DNA from: Lithospermum erythrorhizon
Taxonomy: Eukaryota; Streptophyta; Magnoliopsida; Boraginales; Boraginaceae
Length of the DNA: 64,000 bases
Reading direction: 5' to 3'
NCBI GenBank assembly: GCA_019722365.1
Contig: JADFUC010001627.1
Location: forward strand, 1 to 64,000
The position numbers were made by a program, and so were the translations under genes. Positions 47,035 through 59,893 of the stretch are shown here, one piece after another; the first letter of the stretch is position 1, and the number at the start of each line of letters is the position of its first letter. The notes under the pieces are model-generated. The model did not search any database. It saw only the letters and a list, made by a program, of their open reading frames with translations, and was not told the origin of the DNA.

Positions 47035-49883
47035 GGAACATCTTGTGAATTTGAAAATAATATAATAATGCAATGATTTCCTAATGATTTCTTAAGATCC
47101 CGTCATTTCATTTACCACCGAATATTTAACGTGAGAATATTCTCGGAATATTTTTTAAATGGAAGTAATGCTTCATCAGTTACAATTTCATTTGGTATTA
47201 ATCTTTTGAATGCTATCGAATGGAGAATATTGTTGTTTATTTGACCCGATAATGATATCGTTTCTTTACGCCAACTTATATAGGATTGAGATTGGCAGCA
47301 AAACGGGCAAAGCAATTATCACCCCATTCAAATAAAAGTGTAACTGATGTATTAATTTCTCCATTCAATGAAAACATTTCAAAAGTCAATTGAATAGAAT
47401 AGCGCAAGATAATCCAAAAAGCTCCTAAAGCGCCGCCATTGTCACCTCGAAAGGTCTCTTTGAGAAAAAAGAGAAGCTCTCAACATTATTTTCAAAAGTT
47501 GTTCAAATGGACACCAACTATGCGATGTCGAATGTAGAATTGGATCCATTCTCACTCAGGCCTACATCTCTATATCAAGGGAAACCCTCAGTGGTGCTAC
47601 CACTTGCTGATAAACATACCCTTTTGGGTAACATTAAAAATGTTCTTGTGGGCAAATTTTCTCATGGTAGACCGTCTATGGTTGTAATCAAGGAATTCTT
47701 TTTGAGTTTAAAGCTTAGAGGTGATTACAATGTCTCTCTTTTTAAAGCTTAGAGGTGATTACAATGTCTCTCTTTTTGATAATAAACACATTTTTATTGA
47801 ATGTTCATCCAAGGTTGATTTCTATAGGATTTGGTTGAAATTAATTTGGTTTGTTAAAGGTTTCTCAATGAGGGTATTCAAATGGGTTCCTGAATTCTCA
47901 CCCTTATCGGAATCTGCAATTGCTCCAGTTTGGGTTAGACTTGAGGGTCTTCCCCTGTACATGTTCGATGAAATTACCCTGTTAACTATTTCTAATGCTA
48001 TTGGTAAGCCCATTAGAGTTGACCCTAGAAATGTGAATCATTCTATGTTGAATTCAGCTAGAATCTGCGTGGAATTAGATGTATCCAAAACATTAACCGA
48101 TGCCATTTGGGTTTGCTTCGAAGATGAGACCTCTAAGAATCTCTTGGATGGATTTTGGGTTAAGGTGTTCTATGATGTGGTGCCTAAGTTCTGCACTTTT
48201 TGTTCACATATTGGACATGGAATGGATGTGTGTAAGAGGCGGTTGGATGTGTCTTCGAAGGTTGTTGTCCAAGCGAGAGGGAAAACTGTCGGGAAGGATC
48301 TTCCTAGGCAAAATGTAAATATGGTAAAAAGTGCAGACCAGGTGTTTGTTTCATTGCCTCAACCAGTGTTACATGGGAAGAAGGTGCAGCATACTCAGGT
48401 AAACAGGGATATGGCTTTACAAATTGATACTTTTGTTTCAGCTGATTTGTGTTTGGATGCTCCAATGTCTGAGCTGTCAAAATCTGTTAGTGGTGATAGG
48501 GTAGTGTTGGATAAAGCTAAACAGGTGCAAATTGAGCTGGCAGAGAATGGTAGAACTACAAGTGACAAAGACCAGTTCCGTACGCCTAACTTGAAGACCC
48601 AACCTGCAAACAACACGATAGAGACACTCAATGTTAACAATCTTTTGGAGGTGATAAATGAGCAAAAAGAAGATGAAGCTCTGGTAAAAAACTTTGTACA
48701 TCAACAAGACCAGATTTCACAAGTTTCAGGGGAGAAGGTTGTTTCCCTCCTTAAACAGGATGCTGCTCATGAGCAATTGGAGAAGATCGCACTTATTGCA
48801 AACTTACAGGAAGAGAACACAGTTACTGATGGGTTCACAACACCAGAAAAGAAGGCAGATGCCCCTACAGCTACACCTTATGCTACTACTACAAGAAGAC
48901 CAAGTTCATGGGCCGAGTCAGTCGAAAAAGAAGAAGAACAAGCAAAGGCCATCTCTAAGTTGGATGCTTCAAAAGTGTCTGAATATGCTACAAAGAAGAT
49001 TTAACAAATAATGCAAGAACCTCACTATCTTGGTAGAACCCGAGGGGACAAAACAAATCCAAGGAAAGCAAACAAGCAGACGACTCAATTGGGGAAAACA
49101 TAGCAACAAAGGTGGCACTTACACCGACTTGCCTCCCGATGTCACTCACGCTTCCTAATGACGCTGGTATCGGAGAATGGGATAAATCACTACCACGGGT
49201 CGGGTATGCTTTTAAACAGATCGTTATCTCCCACAGGAGGTCCTCCCCGGTTGAATCTCTTCATAAAAAAAAGGTAAAAATATATTGATATCGTGGTGAG
49301 TAAATAAGATCAGAATTGGGATTTAACGGGTCATTCTGAAGAGTCTCAATCATCCTTTGAGTAAGTTTGTCGTCATAAGAGTTCTATCCACGGTGAAAAG
49401 CAGACTTCCCCAAATGGTTCCGGTCAGAGTAGACAAAAAAGAAACCGAGGGAGGAATCGAAGTTATTACGGATGTCCGGAAAGAAGTCCGAATTATCGAG
49501 GTAATTTTGATATCACGATCTTCCTGTATTGTTCTCGAGTGCAGGCCCCATCTTCCAAATCTTCTAAGAATTTATTTTTCGGGTCTCCTTGTAGAGATTC
49601 CAAGTTGTTATTTTGAATTCTCTCGCCTTTTGCATGAATCCATATTTTATTTAATTAATACGAAAAGCCCGGCAGGTTTAATAATAATAATAAAAAAAAT
49701 GTTTTGTTATTACCCGTTCAAATGAAATTGTAATTGATGAAGCATTACTTCTCCATTCTAAAAAAATATTCCAGAATATTCTACATTAAATGTTCAGTGG
49801 TAAATGAAATGAGGGATCTTAAGAAATCATTAGGAAATCATTGCATTATAATTATATTATTTTTAAAATTCACAAGAAGTTCC
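47035..49883. mobile_element. Inverted-repeat-flanked unit carrying a DUF4283 ORF
   Basis: The left arm (about 47035-47200) and right arm (about 49718-49883) are reverse complements over about 165 bp, with a few mismatches and short gaps. The similarity stops abruptly at ggaac at the left and gttcc at the right. Between the arms lie about 2.5 kb including a DUF4283/zinc-knuckle ORF. I found no clear target duplication. Long inverted arms around a captured ORF suggest a Mutator-like or foldback carrier, but no transposase is present. Confidence 0.5.
47507..49004 (+). pseudogene. DUF4283 / zinc-knuckle protein (LINE ORF1-like), frameshifted
   Basis: Two overlapping frames form one gene. The first (47507-47752, 81 codons) contains the start of the DUF4283 domain (VLPLADKHTLLGNIKNVLVG). 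The second (47721-49004, 427 codons) continues it with a tryptophan-rich part (FKWVPEF, APVWVRLEGLPLYMFDE) and a zinc knuckle CTFCSHIGHGMDVC (CX2CX4HX4C), then a long polar, low-complexity tail. A 34-bp tandem duplication at about 47709-47776 breaks the frame between them. Such proteins are commonly the ORF1 (RNA-binding, gag-like) of plant L1-type LINEs; the endonuclease/reverse transcriptase ORF2 is not seen downstream. The long open frame suggests recent origin. Host-domesticated function is possible but unsupported. Confidence 0.7.
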
Positions 49884-52800
49884 AACATATTTCTCATGCA
49901 CATATGGTATTGGTGTAATATTGTGTCCAATAAAACTTGAGTTGTTTAACATATTGATAGATGTATTTTATGATGCTTAATAACCTCATAATGACAAACT
50001 TATCAAATATGATAAGAAGTTATATAAACATAATATTAAAATATTTTTTATGGCATGTATGTATTAGAGTTCCACGAAAAATAATAAAGCATGCTCAAAG
50101 TAAGAGAGCTCAAAGTAGTTCTAGTTATTTCCACACGAGAGTTAAAATAAGGAGTCAACAAATTACCTTATAACCTCTTTATAAGTTGAACTTGTAACTT
50201 CTATTGTCCCAATATAAGACGTGAATGAACTCACTCAATATTTAAAAACCAGTTTTCATATGAGCATGTACGATGATGATAATCCTAAAGATCTTTTATA
50301 ATGATGTGCATGAAAAAAATATTTTTTCAATATTTTCTAAATTGGTCAATGAGGTATTTATTATACATGTCTACAATAGCTAGTGAATATGCATTTACAA
50401 TGACAAAACTTTAATATACACAAAGAAGTTAAATGGATGGCTAACAATTGGACTCATTTGAATCCGTCAAAAGATTGGTTTCTAACACTTAATAGGGATG
50501 GGAACCCCATAATCTTTTTGTTCCCGCTTCCACTTCCACCTACTAAGGTAAGGGGAGACTCATCTTCTAGACCACTTCTACACTCGATGATCAATCAAGA
50601 TTTATTGAAGTCATTTGCATTATTTCATGCTAGATATGAGGCTAATAGTAGAGGAACATGATTGAGTTGGTGAGAATGAGGCAAGAGCGTGGTGAAGACT
50701 AGTGGCCCCATATATTGTATGTTGTTAGTGAACATCTCTATCCATGTTGGAGAAGTACCACTTCCTATTTGACAGTTATCAACACTAAGCTTCAGGCTAC
50801 TATCACCTCCATCAGCATAGGAGGATCATATGGACGAAGAAGATCAAGAATGATTGTGTTTGATTGATGTACTATAAGACGCACGATCGTGGTTTCGAAC
50901 ATGTACTATGTATATCATACTTCTTAAACAATTTGATTGATTTTATTTCCTCGTATTTCGAACAATTTACTATTTCCCTCAGATATTTCCCATATTATCG
51001 CTTTTAGTTAACAATGATTCCCAGAGGCGTTCAGCTTCATGGCTGTCAATTACATGCAGGCGCCAACTGCTTAACAATACACAAATCAGTGGAAATGAAG
51101 TTTGAAGTGTTTCTAATTGGTTTTAAATAGTTACCTACTAAACCCCTCATATAGGGACGGGGTCAGGAGTGACCAATATATACCAGTAAGCCAAGAACCT
51201 CGACCCGCTGCCTCATGGCCAGCCCGACGCCGCTCTTAATTGGATCGAGAGTCTATACGTCCGCTTCGATTACAAATAAAGAAAGCCTTATCCATCAAAA
51301 CATCCTAATGATTTCCATCATCAAACATCCAAAGGGGCTAATTACTCGTTCGATCATACATGTTTTAAAAAATTCACAATTCGATCACATATACTTCAAC
51401 TCATTTGATAACATGTTTCAAAAGTATCCAACATGTGTAATTGAACAGGTCAAAATAAAACATGTATGTTCTAATCAAACATACCATTAGCCACACGGGT
51501 GCTATAAGTAGAGTTACTACTTAGGTGCGTAAGGATTTTCTTAAGCATGGTGCTTAAGTCAAGATGGAACCATTAGATCATGTAATTAAATCCGATTTTC
51601 AACCAACGGCTGAAATAACGCAGGGACATTGTGGGCATTTCACATTTTAATTAAAAATTAGGAAATAATTAGGCATCATAACTGGTGGGCGAATTGAATA
51701 ATAACTCTTTCCTTATATCACGTTAATTGCATATTTTTAGGATTTTTCATGCTAAATTCATGCTGATTTGTTTGGTGGTTACTAACAACTTGATGCTACG
51801 AAATTGAGATGAATGAGTTCCCAAGTTTGCAAAAAGATGGATTAATCTACATCAACTATCATTTTCCTAAATTACGTTCAATGTTCATCCTCTTTCTTCC
51901 TAGTAATATTCTCTAAGATACTTGTTTTTTGAATTTCAAATTTATTCCCAATTCCAAAAACATATCAAATGATTGTTTATTTGTTCACCTTAATTTGAAC
52001 ATTGAAAATTGATTTTTTTCCTCCGATTCTTCTCATGATTTTTTGATTCAACTTTTTATTTTTGATATCTTTTCTGAATTTTAATTTCTTCCCATAACGT
52101 CGAATTTCAAATAATTTTAATTATTATTTCATTCTAAATTTTTAATCTTCTCAACTAATTGAATTTGATTTCGTAATTTTTTTAGTCATTATGTTATTTG
52201 TTGGTATTACCGTATTACCAATTTGTTGTGTTTATGGCGAATAATTATAGTATACTATTATTATTATAAGTCCATTTTGGTTGTATGAGCTAACAAAAAA
52301 TTTGATTGATTTTTTCAATGATTGAACATTTGTTTTTTTTCTTATTATTTATCTCTCTTTTTCTTTATACTTGTTTAATTAACATCTCTAAATATTCATA
52401 AATAAAAATCAAGAATATATAGAAAATCAAAACAACCAAAAACATGTCGAAGTAGTTGTTTATTCAGATACTTGCTCACCCGAACACATACAAAATGATT
52501 TTTAAATGAAAATGTGAATAAAAACAAAAAAACATACTCCCTCCATCCCTTAATCTAAGAACCATTTTCCTAATATAAAAAATTCTTTTTTGGTTCCCAT
52601 TTTACCAAATTAAGAGAAGAAAACCCGGGAGGGAAAAAATTATATGTACGAGATATTGTTTAAATTTTCCTTAAATTTTGTGTGCAAAATTAAAAGAGTC
52701 TTGTGAGAACCCTTTTAACATAAACCACTCAAATAAACAAAAAATACCAGATTTCAAAATGAAAATATCAGATCTCAAAAACCCTTAACATAAAAAGAAA

Positions 52801-53060
52801 ATTGTAATACAAAAGGGAAAATTGAAATTCATATGACAAACTAAATGGAAATGTGAAACCACTCAAACAAACAAAATACCAGATTTCAAAAGATTGCTAA
52901 AAATAAAACATAAAAAGGAAAATTGAAACTTGAAACGAAAATAATAAGCATAAAAGTGAAAAACCCATTCAACCAAAAAAATCATTAGAAACTAGAAATC
53001 TGAAACGAAAAAAAGGTCGATGATTCATGAATTTGATTAACAAACCTCCGGGTCTAGGCT
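49884..53060. other. Intergenic stretch before RPN8
   Basis: No gene is assigned. A 74-codon frame at 50437-50661 is richer in proline and leucine but not recognised. From about 51650 the DNA is very AT-rich. A Stowaway-like remnant lies at 52537-52634. Confidence 0.4.
52537..52634. mobile_element. Stowaway-like MITE remnant
   Basis: Begins ctccctccatccctt directly after TA (52535-52536) and ends with acccgggaggg, an imperfect complement. About 98 bp, shorter than typical, and the right-hand TA is not clean. Confidence 0.5.
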
Positions 53061-53474
53061 ATCTTTAGAAACTTGATGAAATTTGATTAAGAAATTTGGT
53101 CTATATCTTAACTCTCGACTGGCCGATAAAAAAATTCAATTAAAAAGATGATCTAAACGTTAAACATGTACAGTTGACCTCGCTTACAATCTTTTGTAAG
53201 CAATGTAAAGTTTAAAACTCACTTGACGACGCTTAATTGCAGACATTTGCAGTGCTTTCTCTCGATTTATTTTATTTTTTTCTCTTAATTCATTGGTGGT
53301 GTTAGAGGAAGTTTCTTCTAGGGGCAAAATAGTCATTTCATAGGGGATCTTTATAAAGTCCTTAAAACCCAAATTTGACCGAACATTTCCCTCACTAAAA
53401 AGCAAAAACGAAAGAAGAAAAAGAAAACCTAGGAGAAGCCTTGGAGAGCAACTTGGTCTGAAGAAATCCAAGCA

Positions 53475-56400
53475 ATGGATGTGATAAAAAGCCAACAAAT
53501 AGCAGGAAAGGCAATATCGAAGGTGATAGTCCACCCGCTAGTCCTACTGAGCATCGTGGATCACTACAATCGTGTTGCTAGAGATACCAAGAAGCGTGTT
53601 GTTGGGGTTTTGTTAGGTTCCTCTTTCAAGGGCACTGTTGATGTCACCAATAGCTATGCTGGTATTCTTTCTTTCTTTCTTTCTTTTCAGATCTGCCTTT
53701 TTCCTTTTCGATTCCCTATGTTTTTATATGATTGTGTTTTATTGCTTCTATGTTTCTACTTTCTTGATGTATACAATTTTGATTTGAATCGATATTCTTA
53801 TTTTTATATGATTGTCTAGTTTCATTTTTGATGGTCAAAAGTAAGAAACTTTGTGGACTTAATTGGCCATACAAGTTTGATTTGAATGAAAATTGTTATG
53901 TTAATATTGAAGTAATTTTTTTTAGGTTTATTGGACTATCTCTATTTCAATAAGATTGTATAGTTTGATTTTAATTGTGAAAAGTAAGAAAATTTGTACT
54001 TAGTTGACCTACAACCTTGATTTGAATTCGAAATTGTTATGTTAATATTGAACTACAATTGAAAATGGTTTGTTTTGAGTTTTTACGTTTATTGGACTAC
54101 CTCTATTTTAAGAAGATTGTTTAGTTTGGTTTTCAGTACTCAAAAGTAACAAACATTGTATATACAACTTTGATTTGAATCAATATTGTTATGTTAATAT
54201 TGAACTACACTGAAAATGGTATGTTTTGATATATTTTTCACCAAAAATTGTATACGATAACATATTGGGATCAAAATTTTAAAGTCACTATAAAATTCAA
54301 AACTAGCCTATCCTTGTGGAACTTTGTGGGAGTAGGATTTTTTGGGGTTTCGGAGTGATGGTACCTGTTTATCCTTCATGGAAATTCGATTTATCAAAAA
54401 GTGTTCCTTTTTAAGTTGAATGTGCTAATTTAGTAATTGGGTTTCTTTAGGTTTGGTAGGGAAGGTAAATTGATTTGTTTAAAGTAGAATATGCTTATAT
54501 TTCGAAGTATTGGATGTTATAGGTTGGGAACTGTGTTCTATTTGAATGCTTTCGGATTGGTGGTCTTTTTTTGTTTTAGTCTCTGCTTTGTGCCTCTTTA
54601 AATTATGAGTTGGGCCAGGTAGTGTTAAAAGAAAGTTTGCATTTTTCATGTTTCTAATCGATTTGATGTTTTTCACCTGGTAGGAATGAAGATGGAACTT
54701 ATGTTAAGATAGAATTTCAAAGATTTCTGCTTTAAGTGAATGGGATTGTAGGTGGAATGTGGTTTGGCATCGTAGGTTTAAGTAACTAAAGGTTTTGATA
54801 TTATAATGTTGTATGTGATTCATATCTTGCCTCATTATAGTTTTAGACTTGTAGCTGATTCCATTATCCAGTTAGTTAAATATAATAGTTTGTATTGATC
54901 CAACTGTAGGGTGTTCAATTTCATCAAAATTACTAATTTTATCTGCCGATTCAAGTTACTAAAATTTCATGAAATTAGTAATGATCATTGATGAATTATG
55001 TGTGCAAATTTGTTAAGATGATGAATTTGGATATCCACTTTCCTGATTGTCTCTATCTGGATATCTAAATGAATGGTCCTATATTATTACTCTCAGTATC
55101 ATCTACAGTCGGAAACTCCACTAATGGTTGTCATATCCTTTAAAGGTCTATGTGCCATATGGAATCACTTATATAAATTGTGAAAAATGGTATGCAGTTT
55201 TCCAGACTTGAACGGGAACATGACGTCAGTCTGAAGCGTTTTATTATGTATGCAAGATAATTTAGATACTGTTATATAATTCTGCTACACTTGATTTCAA
55301 ATGTATCCCTTATTGATGAATATTTTATGGTCTATCTTTAACCTCTTGTTTCTACTGTCTATTTCTAATTGTATTGGTTGCTATGTTTAGTGCCTTTTGA
55401 AGAAGATGACAAGGACTCAAGCATCTGGTTTCTTGACCACAATTACCATGAATCAATGTTTTCAATGTTCAGAAGAATTAATGGTCTGTTGCTTATTCAA
55501 ATCTTTTTCATGGGGTGATTTTTCACAATAACACTTCTTCTTTACATTAATTCAACCTTTTTCTTTTCAGCTAAGGAACATGTGGTTGGTTGGTATAGCA
55601 CCGGGCCAAAGCTCAAAGAAAATGATTTGAATGTTCATGCCCTTTTTAACGAGTAAGATTATCCACTGAAGTGTTGAATTCTTGTGAAGATTTGTTGTGT
55701 TATATATCATGTTTCCTCGTGTTACTTCTAGTTAGTAGGTGACCTTTGTTCTTCAGATTTATAGATTTATGAAACCATTGCATTCTCTTATGGTGAGGAA
55801 TGATCATCTTGTATGATTTTGCTGACTAATTTTCTTGTGTTAGAATTTGCTCTACAAAATGCTTCAATAGTCTTTGCACTTGTCTTTTTTTAGGTCACGA
55901 AAGGATTTGTAGACTCCATCCTAGTGTTAGATTGATCGATTAGTCTTGATTCGTAACACAAGAGAAACAAAAAGAAACAATGTTCCTTTTTTGAACAATT
56001 AATATTATGTATTATCTATAAAAAAAACACAAGTAAAAATGGGAGGAGAGAACATGCCTTCCTTATTTTATATTACCTTGTTTTTGGAACTTATTTCCTT
56101 TGGCCATGTTATCAGATTTCAACCAATTTAGAATATGTTTGACAATGATTGTATTTTATTTGTATGTGGCAGATCCTCTGATGTTGTTAAGATAATTGAG
56201 TGGATAATTACTTTTGAGAGGTTCTGGTTTGTTCAAGAACATACTATTTTGAGACATCTTATACTTTCATGCAGTGTTTAGGTCTGTAGATGTGGTCAGA
56301 GAAGATTTTAGGTCTGTAATAGGTTTAAGATTGCAGCTTACTATATGACCTATTGTTCTAAATTTCTGACACATTAAGTAATGGAGAATAAACAAACTCC

Positions 56401-58945
56401 CTCAGAAGAATGTATATGAGTGAGTTTCTCGAGGCCCTATTGATTTCAAATGTAACAACTAACAACTATGTGAGAATACGCATCGCCGATGTAAAATTTA
56501 TACCTGACTGGTTTAAACATATAACGTTGAAGTTATGAAGTAGGTTTTGATAGCTCTTTCTCACGAAATCCGTTTTTTTTTTCTGTTCCTATTTTGTCCT
56601 AGTTGGGACACTATTGCATTGTTACCTATCATTCTTAATCTTCTAGTTATGACCCATTACTCAATTTCTGCTGGTATGCTTGCAGCTATGTACCCAATCC
56701 TGTAATGGTTATAATTGATGTTCAGCCCAAGGAACTTGGGATTCCAACCAAAGCTTACTATGCTGTTGAGGAGGTCAAAGAGGTAATGACCATTGCTTGT
56801 TTCTTAAGTACCGCAGTTTGCTAATTAAATTAGCTCAGCCTATGGACAACACTTCACTGCTGAGAGCCTGATAAATGACTACTTTACAGAACGCAACTGA
56901 GAAAAGCAAGAAAGTATTTGTCCATGTTCCATCTGAAATTGCGGCTCATGAAGTTGAAGAGATTGGTAAGTTTACAGGGGAAAAGGTTCTGCAACTGGAA
57001 TTTTTCTTTGGTTTTGACAGAGTGATGAACAAATGTAAGTCATTTATTTGGCAAATAACATGATTCTTATTGACCACCTGCGCTTTTGGCTTTATTTAGG
57101 AGTTGAACACCTGTTAAGAGATGTCAAGGATACAACTATTAGTACCCTTGCAACAGAGGTATTCAATTTTTATTCTTATTCCCTCCATCCCAAAAAGATA
57201 GTAAAGTTTTCTTTTAATGATATTTGGTGAAACAGATATCAATGGATACCATTTTTTATTTACTTTACTAGTAACATGGTAATTTTGATTAAAATCATAG
57301 TTACATGTTCCAGTTAAAAACCTCTTACTTTGATAAGATTGACCATAAAAAGATAAACATTGGGATTCAAGGAGTATCTTTTTGCAACGCTTTTTCTGAT
57401 ATTGTGGTCCTAACTCATCTTGTAATGTTTTATAGACTGGAAATGATCAAATCATTGATGTATATTCCAGGTAACTGGAAAGCTTGCAGCTTTGAAGGGG
57501 TTGGATGCACGGCTTCAAGAGATACGTAGTTACCTTGACCTTGTGGTTGAGGGAAAGCTCCCAGTAAACCATGAGATTTTGTACCATTTGCAGGTAATTG
57601 CTATCGACCAATCTTTTCGCTCCTACAGTCCTACACTATATGCTTTTTTCTTGTTTTCACTTTTTGAGGTTAATAATATCCAGCTTTATGCCCTGCAACA
57701 TTTTGCATGTTGTTTGGTGACGTGTGAAGTTTGTGAACAAATACCATCTTTCTTTAGTTGATGGCAGAACTAGGGAACAATGCATGGCCCACTTATTTGT
57801 TTATTAGTTTATCTTTGTGGTGATATGATTGTCTTCTCCCACATTAACATGCTATGTTTAAGCTGGGATGGCTGAATTTTAACTTTTGTGGGAATTTTCA
57901 AATTTATCCTGTTGCCTGTTCTTATGCTTAACAATGTTTACATGCCATCATTGACTTTCGTAAAACAATACCAATGATTATTTCAGGATTTAATGTGTGA
58001 GCTAGGATCCTGTTACTCTACATAATTTTAACTTAACTTTTGCTCCTCTGACACTTGCAAGAAACAGAGTTTTGTGTTTTCTTATAGTTTTCGGAATTCT
58101 TTTTTGCAGGATGTTTTCAACCTCCTTCCAAATCTCAACGTGAATGAATTAATCAAAGCTTTTGCTGGTGAATAATATCTCTCTCCTCATTTTTCTTCAT
58201 ATGCATTCCAATGGTGTAATTTGCTAATTTACTGAACTGGATGTGCAGTGAAAACAAATGATATGATGTTGGTTATCTATCTTTCTTCGCTGATAAGAAG
58301 TATAATTGCCCTTCATAACTTGATCAACAACAAGGTGAGGCAAACTCAAGACACTGTGCTCTGGGATCCTTTTCTCTTGATGCCCTTTCATATTCTGCCT
58401 CTCTTATGTTGATTATCATTATATAATTTTCTTAAATAATATCTGCCCATGATGGTTTGTATCACTAGCCTAAACTTTATTCCATCTAATGAAAAAAATG
58501 ATGCTAGTGCTACCTATTTATTTATCTGCTAAATATACAAGTAGTAAAACTTGTGTTGGATGACTTGAATGATAATCTTGTCTATTCAGACTTATTCACA
58601 TTTCATTATTGAATTATTATAAACACAATACATTTACAATTATGTTCAGTACACGTAGAGTAGCACTGCTATATTAATAATCTAACAAATAAGGTTCAGC
58701 ACATATCCGTGTTCCAAGCATTAAAGTAAATATCCGTATTTTGTGCTTGGAACACGGATATGCACTTTCGTTGCTTCATTCTTTTAAATTTCTTCTATTA
58801 ATTTGTTGATACCCTGATTGTCTTGATGACTTGTTTGTTATTATATATATATATATATATATTTTTGTTTCAGATGCTTAACAAAGAACATGAAAAGGCT
58901 GAAGATGCAAAGCCAGTAGCGGTTCCCACTGCTGCAGCAAGCTAA
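53475..58945 (+). CDS. RPN8: 26S proteasome regulatory subunit RPN8 (MPN domain), 10 exons
   Basis: Lid subunit of the 19S regulatory particle; it pairs with the deubiquitinase RPN11 and is itself inactive. Exons: 53475-53661, 55391-55483, 55571-55652, 56686-56782, 56890-56965, 57100-57158, 57471-57593, 58110-58167, 58249-58334, 58874-58945, together 933 bases, 310 residues plus stop; all junctions are GT-AG and phases agree. The N-terminal MPN domain (about residues 14-150) has [25 protein letters not shown] and [12 protein letters not shown]. At the place of the zinc-binding HxH of active JAMM enzymes it has WYSTGPKL, as expected for RPN8. The C-terminal half has [20 protein letters not shown] and a short charged tail. 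Plant homologues are about 308-310 residues. Confidence 0.96.
53765..54240. repeat. Degenerate tandem repeat in RPN8 intron 1
   Basis: Four imperfect units of about 110-155 bp. Each has ttgatttgaat (about 53770, 53878, 54015, 54170), and most also have attgttatgttaatattgaa and a ttattggacta...tctatttyaa block. Confidence 0.6.
57179..57374. mobile_element. Stowaway-like MITE in RPN8 intron 6
   Basis: 196 bp flanked by TA on each side (57177-57178 and 57375-57376). The left end reads ttccctccatcccaaaa; the right end read inward is ctccttgaatcccaatg. It accounts for most of the intron's length. Confidence 0.7.
58702..58762. repeat. Perfect 19-bp hairpin in RPN8 intron 9
   Basis: catatccgtgttccaagca (58702-58720) and its exact reverse complement (58744-58762) are separated by 23 bases. 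It would fold into a stable stem in the pre-mRNA. No flanking duplication is obvious. Confidence 0.8.
58840..58862. repeat. (AT)n microsatellite in RPN8 intron 9
   Basis: About ten ta/at dinucleotides just before the pyrimidine tract and cag acceptor of the last exon. Confidence 0.8.
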
Positions 58946-59588
58946 GAATCAATATTCGAAGCAGGAAGCATATGTTTTTATCTGGCCTGCACGACAAAGT
59001 TCTACCTCCTCATGCTCATAGTGTGACAATATTTCAGACTTCAGAGGGACTCCATTTTCTTTATCTATGCTTATTGATTCACCATGTTGTTTACAATGAG
59101 CTCAAGTTGGTAGGTTGGAAAACCATTTCATTTGTGAACTGGACCAGGTGTTGAATATGCCCACTTATGTCTGGAGATTGTGCTAAACATATAGCAGGAA
59201 ACGTAACTAGTTTGTTGACTAATTTTCATGAAGAATTACAGTATTATTTCGATTTATTTACTGAGAACATACTACTGTATGTCCTGTTAGAAGCCCACCC
59301 CCACCTCCTATTCTGGGAGAAATTTGGTATCTTTTTGGACATTTTTTTAGCTTCTAGCGTTTTTTTTAATTTTTTTTTGCTTTGATGGCACCCTATCCCT
59401 GTAAAAGATTAAATGAATTAAAATAAAAATTAACATCTTCATTTTTTCATAATTCAAACCTAACTACCTTTACCACCGTCACTATCAATCCTAATCAAAC
59501 CCACCGCAAACCTGAGCCCACCACCGTACCTCCCTCTTTCCTCCTCCTCCCCAAACCCCCCCTCGGTCGATCAGTTTCCACTCACGAT
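58946..59588. other. RPN8 3' flank
   Basis: Holds the 3' untranslated region of RPN8; a poly-A signal-like aataaaaat lies near 59422. Then a C-rich, short-frame region begins at about 59460. Confidence 0.45.
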
Positions 59589-59893
59589 CTAAATCCTTGA
59601 CACTCCCTGCCTTTAATCGAAACCATCCCTTACCCCCAAATTAAGATCGGCCGGATTGAAGAAGGGTTGGGGGTTGCGAAAACAACAGAAAGTCGAGAGG
59701 GGGTCGCTTGAGAATTGCAAAAGCAGGGGGGGAGGAGAATCTAAATCACTTGACTCCACACTGCACTTTAATCGAAACCATCCCCCCGCCCCAATTAAGA
59801 TCGGCCAGTTGAAGAGAAGGGTTGGGGGTTCTTGGTAATAGAAAGTCGAGAGGGTCGCTGAAATTGCAAAAGGGGAATGGGGAGGAGGGTGGT
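59589..59893. repeat. 152-bp tandem duplication downstream of RPN8
   Basis: Two adjacent units (59589-59740 and 59741-about 59893) share ctaaatc, ctttaatcgaaaccatcc, aattaagatcggcc, gggttgggggtt and agaaagtcgagagggtcgct words with small differences. GC-richer than its surroundings. No frame recognised as a gene. Confidence 0.75.

Noticed and set aside
47112..47315. 67-codon minus-strand frame
   Set aside because: Mostly formed by the left inverted-repeat arm; no family recognised.
49357..49725. 122-codon plus-strand frame inside the inverted-repeat unit
   Set aside because: No domain recognised and its end runs into AT-rich repeat DNA; insufficient support.
53184..53534. 116-codon minus-strand frame over the RPN8 start
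   Set aside because: It is antisense to the RPN8 5' leader and first exon, which is a proven coding exon; no domain is recognised.
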